Positions 58,178-64,000 of a stretch of 64,000 bases of DNA are shown one piece after another. The stretch lies in NCBI GenBank assembly GCA_963677655.1, contig OY782089.1; one strand, written 5' to 3'. The stretch is from Saccharicrinis sp963677655. GTDB taxonomy: Bacteria > Bacteroidota > Bacteroidia > Bacteroidales > Marinilabiliaceae. A program made the translations under genes and the position numbers. Numbering within the stretch: the stretch's first letter is position 1; each line of letters begins with the position of its first letter. The notes below the pieces were generated by a model. It did no database searches, had not been told where the DNA came from, and saw nothing but the letters and a program-made list of their open reading frames with translations.

Positions 58178-61100
58178 TTATTTTGACTGTTCTTCTCTTA
58201 TAACTTCACCATCCAACAACTCCTTAGTCGTAACTACAATATTTTTCCCATCGCCCTCTAAACCTGAAATGGTTAATTCCTGCACTCTTCCATCCTTTAG
58301 CTCAACCACCAATTTATTTTCGCTTTTTGCTGTTACTGATTTTATGACCGATTCATTTTCAAAAGGTTCCAGTACAGCCAAGTATCTGGCTTTTTTACCA
58401 TGCGTGCGAACGGCCATATTTTTAAGTCTTGACGCTTCATCTCCCAAAGGAAAATCTCCACCTACTTTTGCTTCAAACCGAACCACATCCATTCCGCTCA
58501 AATCAATAGTAATTTTTCCTGATTCTTTCGTATGTTCAGGCATAGCTGGAGTCGAGTTGCTCATTAATTCTCCCTGAATTTTTATTGGACCACCATAATA
58601 ATCCTTTCCTTTTTCATCAGGAACTAAAATATTCTCGTATTTAACAGGAAGAGATGACACAAATACTTCTGATCCATCTTTTAAAATAAGCTTTGCATCT
58701 CCCCAGAATAGCGTATTGTTTTTTACTCTGTCTTCAGTTTTTGTAGTTAATTCCAGTTGTTTTTTCCCGGTAATATCTACAGAAATGTTCCTGCTTCCTA
58801 ATATCCATGCACCTGTACTATCATTTACAAGTTCTTCATGATCAGCAGAGATTTTGTACCATAATTTCTTATTCACATTAACCGATTCGGTTGAAGTACC
58901 AATCATGATTTCACTCTTCTTTGGCCAGGCATTGTATACATCTATTTTCAGTGGACCATCCTCCCTGTTGGGCATGCGAACACCCCTGTTATCGCAGCCA
59001 TCACCAAAGCACATTTCGTATTGTGTTTTGGAGGTACCTTCCACCTTATACCAATCACAATCGGTAATAAATTGGGCGGCTCCTAAAGGATCCGTGTTCA
59101 TTTGATTGGTATGATGAGATAATGCAACCTTATCTGCTGTAATTCCTTTAAAACCTTTGATTTGAAGCATCCAGTCAAACTGATGTTCTTCTTCACCTTC
59201 AAGATAATCTGCCAATACTACATAATCATCCATCACTACCATTGCTCGTCGTTGCATTACGGGTTCGGTATACGCTGTAACTTCGCCAAAACCGGGTGCA
59301 TTTTCAGGAATTTCGATGGTACGGCTTTCGTCCCACATTTTTTGAGCAAATGTTTTATCTGGCGATGGAATACCACCATAAGGTGCATAACTCCACTTTG
59401 AATCTGTTTCTATTGCTGTTGCCTGCATCATTTCCCCGGAGTAAAATAGTGTTCGGGAATTCTGAACCGGTTGCTGCATTTTTTCATCTACCACCACCAT
59501 GTTTTTATTAATGGAAGTCTGTTTCCAGAACTTGTACATATAACTCTGGTATTTAAACCAGTATGCCAATGTTCCGTAAAAACTACGCCCATAACGTCCC
59601 ATATTAACCAAACTGGTTCTATCAAAATGCCCATGATAACCTCCATGAGAACCATAATGCAAGGAAGCTTGTATTTGATCACGTTGTTCACGCCCTTTGG
59701 TTTGAGATCTTAACTGAACAATACCCATATTATCAGCATAAGCAGATTGTTTCATTTTCTCGGAGCTCACTTGCGGTAATTCAGGAACTCCATATAGCAA
59801 ATCCCGTGATCCTCCACGATTAATAATGGCTGCATATTCCGGGTCGCGGTATAAATAATATGCCAACTCAAAAGCACCTCCTGATACTTTAGATTCAACA
59901 GCATCATTAACCGCCATAATAACTCCACGGTAATCTAAAAAAGGAACAACTGCATCGTACATATCTTTTATGCTAACATAGTTTCGTTCCATATTTCCCC
60001 ACTTCTCAAACTCCATACCCATTATACCACCTTGCCGTCTGCTGGCTAGTAATGAAAAATGCTTGCTGGTACCCAATGGGAATTTCATATCCTTAAAGTT
60101 GATACCCCAGGGTTCTAATGCTATGGCAATTTGCGAAAACTCCTGAGCTACCCAGGTATTATATCCAACCGCACACTCGTACCACCAGCCATCATTCATG
60201 ATACCATGTTCCAGGTGCTTAAATATTCCTGTTTCTGAATAAAGAATCTGATCGATCAAATGCCAATCCTGCAGGTTCATGGCACAGTAAAATGCAGCAG
60301 TTAACTCCGCTACATTCCAGTTGCTTATGGCTCCTTTGCTATTACCTTTAATGGTTTGCGTAGCAAATAATCTGAAGGTCTCCTGTATTTGTTTATGGTC
60401 TTTGTCTGTGAATTTTTTGCTATTTCTCACCAAATCGTACATTTTACCCACATTCTGCCAGAATTTACCCTCACCCACAAAGGAATTACTTCCGCCAACC
60501 AACGTAGCAGGATATCCTGTTTTTGGATCTGATAAACGACGCAATAGTTTTAAACATTTGGTTGCATATTCTTCATTTCCGGTGAGTTGATAAGCTACGG
60601 CACAGTCGAATATTTCAAATCCATTGGTATGAAAAACAGATTTTCCTAATGGTCGTCCTTCAATATCTGAGAAATCATTCCCCTCCGGCACTTCCCATTT
60701 TTGTGCTTTTCTGATGTATTCTTCATAACCTTCTTTAGCCCAATCATATTTTTCTACCTTCTCTTTAACCTTTTGCCAACCTTTGGCAGTAAAAACAATA
60801 TTTGGAGTTGGAACACTTACGGCTGTAGTAAACTCAATAGTATTTTCCGCAGCTCCAAGTCCGTTTGAAATGGCTTTAATGATTTGTTTTTCACGAATCC
60901 CCGTTGGCAAATGTTCCGGGATATTTACTGTTAGACGGAGTGTTTGGACCTCTCCAGGTTCCAAATTAACAGCATCCATATTCAGGCTGGCCTCCATCGA
61001 CTCCCAACCCATAGTTTGCACCAATAGTTGAACACCTTGTTTTATATTGCTGGTATTACCCACTTCAAATTCGTAGGTTACTTGTGATCCGGCATCCGAT

Positions 61101-61663
61101 GATTTCCCGAGAACGCCTGCGTCTAAAGAAGTGGTAAGTCCTTTGGTAACTTTTACATTTCGAATCTTATAATTTTCATCCGTAGCCGCCGTTAGTAACA
61201 CATGTTTAATTGCAAAAAGAGTTCCTCTTCTTTGCCCTAAATCAATATCAAACATATCCCAGGGGATGTAAACAGAATGCCAGCCTTTACCTGTTAACCT
61301 AATTTTGGCTATACTAACCGGATTCAACTCACTATAATCAAGAGAGTCCACTTTAAGTATGGCTGAAACCTCTGTTGGTAACTCTGTATCTATACAAATC
61401 TCGAATGCGATACCTGAATACTTTGTCCAATCTGCAGCATCACCATTAAATGGACGACTAATTCCAGGGAAATAAACCCGATTTTGATTTGAGTAGGTGT
61501 AGGAAATGGAATCACCTCCATTTACTGTAGCCACATTCTTTTTTACTTTGGCTATTCCCGACCAGTCTGAGAAATCGTTACTGCCAATTGATTTTATAAT
61601 TTGTGCATTTGTAACACATGCCAGGGCCAACAGCATACTTACAATTAAAACTTGGATTTTCAT
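58178..61663 (-). CDS. Long heparinase II/III-like lyase, copy B
   Basis: An 1161-residue exported protein that parallels the 1167-residue protein at 50191 domain for domain: signal peptide, N-terminal sandwich (SNDFSGWSG opening is conserved as NDFSDWSGI), Ig/NEW3-like domain ending GIREKQIIKAISNGLG, alpha/alpha barrel with SNWNVAELTAAFYCAMNL, and heparinase II/III sandwich with HYGSHGGYHGHFDRTSL. Differences cluster in surface loops, such as the stretch after GRSFY. Two copies in one locus probably cleave variants of the same backbone, for example with and without a sulfate. It is the first gene of the run that ends at the terminator near 41646. Confidence 0.88.
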   Translation of the reverse strand: MKIQVLIVSMLLALACVTNAQIIKSIGSNDFSDWSGIAKVKKNVATVNGGDSISYTYSNQNRVYFPGISRPFNGDAADWTKYSGIAFEICIDTELPTEVSAILKVDSLDYSELNPVSIAKIRLTGKGWHSVYIPWDMFDIDLGQRRGTLFAIKHVLLTAATDENYKIRNVKVTKGLTTSLDAGVLGKSSDAGSQVTYEFEVGNTSNIKQGVQLLVQTMGWESMEASLNMDAVNLEPGEVQTLRLTVNIPEHLPTGIREKQIIKAISNGLGAAENTIEFTTAVSVPTPNIVFTAKGWQKVKEKVEKYDWAKEGYEEYIRKAQKWEVPEGNDFSDIEGRPLGKSVFHTNGFEIFDCAVAYQLTGNEEYATKCLKLLRRLSDPKTGYPATLVGGSNSFVGEGKFWQNVGKMYDLVRNSKKFTDKDHKQIQETFRLFATQTIKGNSKGAISNWNVAELTAAFYCAMNLQDWHLIDQILYSETGIFKHLEHGIMNDGWWYECAVGYNTWVAQEFSQIAIALEPWGINFKDMKFPLGTSKHFSLLASRRQGGIMGMEFEKWGNMERNYVSIKDMYDAVVPFLDYRGVIMAVNDAVESKVSGGAFELAYYLYRDPEYAAIINRGGSRDLLYGVPELPQVSSEKMKQSAYADNMGIVQLRSQTKGREQRDQIQASLHYGSHGGYHGHFDRTSLVNMGRYGRSFYGTLAYWFKYQSYMYKFWKQTSINKNMVVVDEKMQQPVQNSRTLFYSGEMMQATAIETDSKWSYAPYGGIPSPDKTFAQKMWDESRTIEIPENAPGFGEVTAYTEPVMQRRAMVVMDDYVVLADYLEGEEEHQFDWMLQIKGFKGITADKVALSHHTNQMNTDPLGAAQFITDCDWYKVEGTSKTQYEMCFGDGCDNRGVRMPNREDGPLKIDVYNAWPKKSEIMIGTSTESVNVNKKLWYKISADHEELVNDSTGAWILGSRNISVDITGKKQLELTTKTEDRVKNNTLFWGDAKLILKDGSEVFVSSLPVKYENILVPDEKGKDYYGGPIKIQGELMSNSTPAMPEHTKESGKITIDLSGMDVVRFEAKVGGDFPLGDEASRLKNMAVRTHGKKARYLAVLEPFENESVIKSVTAKSENKLVVELKDGRVQELTISGLEGDGKNIVVTTKELLDGEVIREEQSK

Positions 61664-61795
61664 TTTATATATTTTTTCTTTTTTTTCTTAAAAATTATCC
61701 ACTCGCGATCTATTCTACTACATCAAACCCTGTCCTTTATTGATTAATTATTGATAATCAAAATTTTAAACCAATAAATATTTATAAAGAAACAC

Positions 61796-63517
61796 TTACT
61801 TTATTGGCGTCATTATTACATCCTTAAGATTTGTCGTATGCCATTTTCCTAACACAGGCTTAAAGATTATTCTATACGAACCTGGCTCTTTAATATCAAA
61901 GTTTCCTATTTCCAGTGTATTAAAATTACCATAGTCGCCAGTAGCTGGTAATTTTACGGTTTGTTTCTGACCATTAACTTCCACTGTAAATTCAGAATCC
62001 TCTAAACCGGCGGTTTTAAATGTTATATTAAAAGAGGATGGTTTTTCAATATCAAAAGTCCAATACACTCTTTCGTGTTCGTTTTTCCAATTTCCAACAC
62101 AATCTTTCGAACTGTTATACTTTATACCAATCCCTTGCAAATTCTCAAACTCAGCACTTTCGGTCATAAACGCAACAACTCCATTTTTATCCTGTCCGAA
62201 TGGTTTTGGAGCAATAGCATTGGGAACATCAGGCAATTCCAGCACAATTACAGAGTTAATCTTATCAGGAGCTTTACCGGATAGTTGAATGCTTAAACCC
62301 TCTTGTCCAGGCTTAACTTTAAATCGCTTTGCATTATTGGTTAACAAATAAGCTTCGGCTGACTTATTGGTGATAGGCACCTCAATTTTACCAGCTTCCC
62401 AATCAAAAACATGCAAATACAATTTTGTTTTGCCTCTTACGCTTTTCATGGTTATATATCCCCAATCCACTTTATTACAAGGACTAGGCTGAGTTCCGTA
62501 AATCGCTTCGCTGTTCTTTGCCATCCATGCACCTATCCCTTTCATACGTTCAACGGCTTTAGGAGACAAGGTTCCTAAACAAGTTGGACTAACATTTAAC
62601 AAGTAGTTACCACCCATACTCGCTGCATTAGCCAGATTACCCAATAATGATTCCAGGGATTTAAAATTCTGATCATCACTACGATATCCCCAACTTCCGC
62701 TAATTGGCTGGCATAATTCCCAGTATTTGTCATCCGGCTTTTTCTTTGGCATGTGACGCTCATACGTTTTATGATCCCCAGGATATTCATCACCCAAACG
62801 ATCGTTAGTAATAATGGCCGGTTGCAAATCAGTAGTTACATGATGTAAGCTATCCACAACTTCTTTACTCATTTTACGTGGCGTATCCCACCAAAAAATT
62901 GCAATATCCCCATATTGGGTTAAAAGCTGATTTACTTCCGGAAGTGCCTTTTCAAGTACATAAGCATCAGTACTGACGCGCTGCATAGTCTTATCCCAAT
63001 TGTTCCCCATTCCCCCGGGATGGCTCCAGTCCTGCGCCTGCGAATAGTAAAATCCAAATTTAATCCCTTGTTTGGCACATTCATCGGCAAGCTCTTTCAT
63101 CACATCACGTCCAAAGGGAGTAGCATCAACCACATTAAACGGATTACACTCAGAATCGAACATGGCAAAACCATCGTGATGCTTAGCAGTAATTACCATA
63201 TATTTCATGCCGGCTTCTTTAGCTAATCCAACAAAAGATTGAGCATCGAATAAGGTTGGATTAAACAATTCGGCATATTTGGCATATTCAGCTACAGGAA
63301 TCTTCCCTCGATTCATAATCCACTCTGCCGAGTTTTTTTGGGGTTCTCCTTTATAAAATCCTGCAGGAACCGAATAAATTCCCCAGTGAATAAACATCCC
63401 AAAGCGGGCCTCCGTCCACCACTCCATTCTTTCCTCATCAGTAATTTGCTGTGCTTGTACCTGACTTAAATTCAAGATAAATACAAGACTTGCTAAAGCT
63501 GTTATTATTTTGTTCAT
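61796..63517 (-). CDS. GH29 alpha-L-fucosidase
   Basis: A 573-residue exported family 29 enzyme with signal peptide (about 1-22, ending VQAQ). Typical motifs are present: EARFGMFIHWGIYSVPAG, ITAKHHDGFAMFDS with the substrate-binding His pair, and IAIFWWDTPRK with nucleophile Asp211. The C-terminal part is beta-rich with two sandwich-like segments, the last one from about residue 440. GH29 removes alpha-L-fucose, so fucose is the best supported sugar of the target glycan together with the GH95 gene next door. The class B block, a large hairpin and a direct repeat lie in the 162 bp upstream of the start. Confidence 0.95.
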   Translation of the reverse strand: MNKIITALASLVFILNLSQVQAQQITDEERMEWWTEARFGMFIHWGIYSVPAGFYKGEPQKNSAEWIMNRGKIPVAEYAKYAELFNPTLFDAQSFVGLAKEAGMKYMVITAKHHDGFAMFDSECNPFNVVDATPFGRDVMKELADECAKQGIKFGFYYSQAQDWSHPGGMGNNWDKTMQRVSTDAYVLEKALPEVNQLLTQYGDIAIFWWDTPRKMSKEVVDSLHHVTTDLQPAIITNDRLGDEYPGDHKTYERHMPKKKPDDKYWELCQPISGSWGYRSDDQNFKSLESLLGNLANAASMGGNYLLNVSPTCLGTLSPKAVERMKGIGAWMAKNSEAIYGTQPSPCNKVDWGYITMKSVRGKTKLYLHVFDWEAGKIEVPITNKSAEAYLLTNNAKRFKVKPGQEGLSIQLSGKAPDKINSVIVLELPDVPNAIAPKPFGQDKNGVVAFMTESAEFENLQGIGIKYNSSKDCVGNWKNEHERVYWTFDIEKPSSFNITFKTAGLEDSEFTVEVNGQKQTVKLPATGDYGNFNTLEIGNFDIKEPGSYRIIFKPVLGKWHTTNLKDVIMTPIK

Positions 63518-63554
63518 GCGTTTATGATTTTCATTTGTTGTATTACCTGTCCAC

Positions 63555-63629
63555 AGAATTACGGTAATGCCTTTAACTTAAGAAATTCACCATGTAACTT
63601 TCTTAAGTTAAAGGCACTATAGAATTACG
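63555..63629. repeat. 18-bp perfect inverted repeat flanked by 9-bp direct repeats
   Basis: TGCCTTTAACTTAAGAAA (63568-63585) and its exact complement TTTCTTAAGTTAAAGGCA (63599-63616) enclose a 13-bp loop. AGAATTACG flanks this on both sides (63555-63563 and 63621-63629), at 4 bp from each arm. No T run follows on the transcribed strand. A tiny mobile element with target-site duplication, an RNA-processing hairpin between two operon genes and a paired operator are all possible. Confidence 0.6.
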
Positions 63630-63633
63630 TGCA

Positions 63634-63679
63634 AACTCTCAAGAAAATTTAATTATCCAATTTTACATGGCTCATTTCA
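63634..63679 (-). promoter_or_regulatory. Class B upstream block, shortened copy 4
   Basis: AACTCTCAAGAAAATTTAAT at 63634 is identical to the start of copy 1. It is followed after a deletion by ATTTTACATGGCTCATTTCAT, a diverged form of the usual end. The end touches the stop codon of the GH95 gene. It lies upstream of the GH29 gene. Confidence 0.5.
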
Positions 63680-64000
63680 TTACTGAATCTGTTTAAATCT
63701 ATACTTAACTCCTTTTTCTGTTTTAAAAGACAAGATGCCTCCATCGCTATACACCGTATTGACAGGCACTCCATTACTATCGGTAACAGAAGCATTTCCA
63801 ATACCCTGATATTTAAGTTTGCAAACACCTCCACACCGGGAGAATATTTCTATATCAGTTAATTTGCCATCTTTCCAGGATACCGATAATTCAAAATTAC
63901 CCCTGGCTACCAAACCTTTGTATTCACCACTAACCCATGCTTTAGGCAGAGCTGCCAAAGGTTCTATATATCCTTGGTGACTTTGAAGAAGCATTTCAGC
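63680..64000 (-). CDS. GH95 alpha-L-fucosidase, C-terminal end (gene runs past the window edge)
   Basis: Only the last 106 residues are inside the window. The frame is open to the right edge, and the reading frame continues as A-E before the first internal Met. AEMLLQSHQGYIEPLAALPKAW and GEYKGLVARGNFELSVSW are typical of the C-terminus of GH95 enzymes, whose known activities are alpha-L-fucosidase and alpha-L-galactosidase. The catalytic domain is outside the window, so activity cannot be judged. It is followed by the GH29 gene after 162 bp. Confidence 0.85.
   Translation of the reverse strand, partial: AEMLLQSHQGYIEPLAALPKAWVSGEYKGLVARGNFELSVSWKDGKLTDIEIFSRCGGVCKLKYQGIGNASVTDSNGVPVNTVYSDGGILSFKTEKGVKYRFKQIQ

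Noticed and set aside
61741..61762. TTGATTA/TAATCAA inverted repeat after GH29
   Set aside because: Short AT-rich arms, expected by chance, and no run of T on the transcribed strand.

Overview
The window reads as part of a large polysaccharide utilisation locus from a marine-type Bacteroidota. The evidence is AT-rich DNA, a hybrid two-component sensor with Reg_prop and Y_Y_Y repeats, type IX secretion tails on two enzymes, many lipoproteins, and a dense set of sulfatases, polysaccharide lyases and glycosidases. The type of locus recalls marine Marinilabiliales or Flavobacteriia, but the sequence does not fix the genus. All 29 supported genes lie on the minus strand, so transcription runs from high to low coordinates. 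No tRNA, rRNA, CRISPR array or intact insertion sequence was seen. No SusC/SusD pair is present in these 64 kb.

Layout from right to left in transcription order. 64000-61796: the 3' end of a GH95 fucosidase-type gene, then a GH29 alpha-L-fucosidase. 61663-50191: two long paralogous heparinase-II/III-like lyases enclosing two paralogous right-handed beta-helix proteins and a lipoprotein of unknown family. 50170-41715: a 760-residue protein of unknown family, a beta-propeller glycosidase, a T9SS-exported clan GH-A glycosidase and a GH39 enzyme, closed by a terminator. 41523-29335: a third heparinase-like protein, four sulfatases, a second beta-propeller glycosidase and a jelly-roll protein. 28782-17565: a sulfatase, a BASS transporter, GH97, a two-domain esterase, an esterase, another sulfatase and a fourth heparinase-like protein. 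17327-10044: a sensor fused to a chemoreceptor signalling domain, a beta-helix protein and GH3. 9928-300: a T9SS-exported alginate-lyase-like enzyme, a flavinylated NosR-like membrane protein, an unknown anchored protein and a classical hybrid two-component regulator.

How it could work: the two T9SS enzymes would cut polymer outside the cell. Periplasmic lyases, six cysteine-type S1 sulfatases, three esterase domains and exo-glycosidases (GH3, GH29, GH39, GH43-like, GH95, GH97) would strip the fragments. The enzyme set points to a sulfated, probably O-acetylated heteropolysaccharide with fucose (or L-galactose) and uronic acid. This substrate is inferred, not shown.

The least expected features are the propeller sensor that ends in a methyl-accepting-chemotaxis domain, and two families of conserved intergenic elements. 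Class A is a dyad plus TGTTGCA box, found five times. Class B is a 65-69 bp block ending in GTTCGTTTC, found three times plus a shortened fourth copy. Together they appear to divide the locus into two promoter sets.
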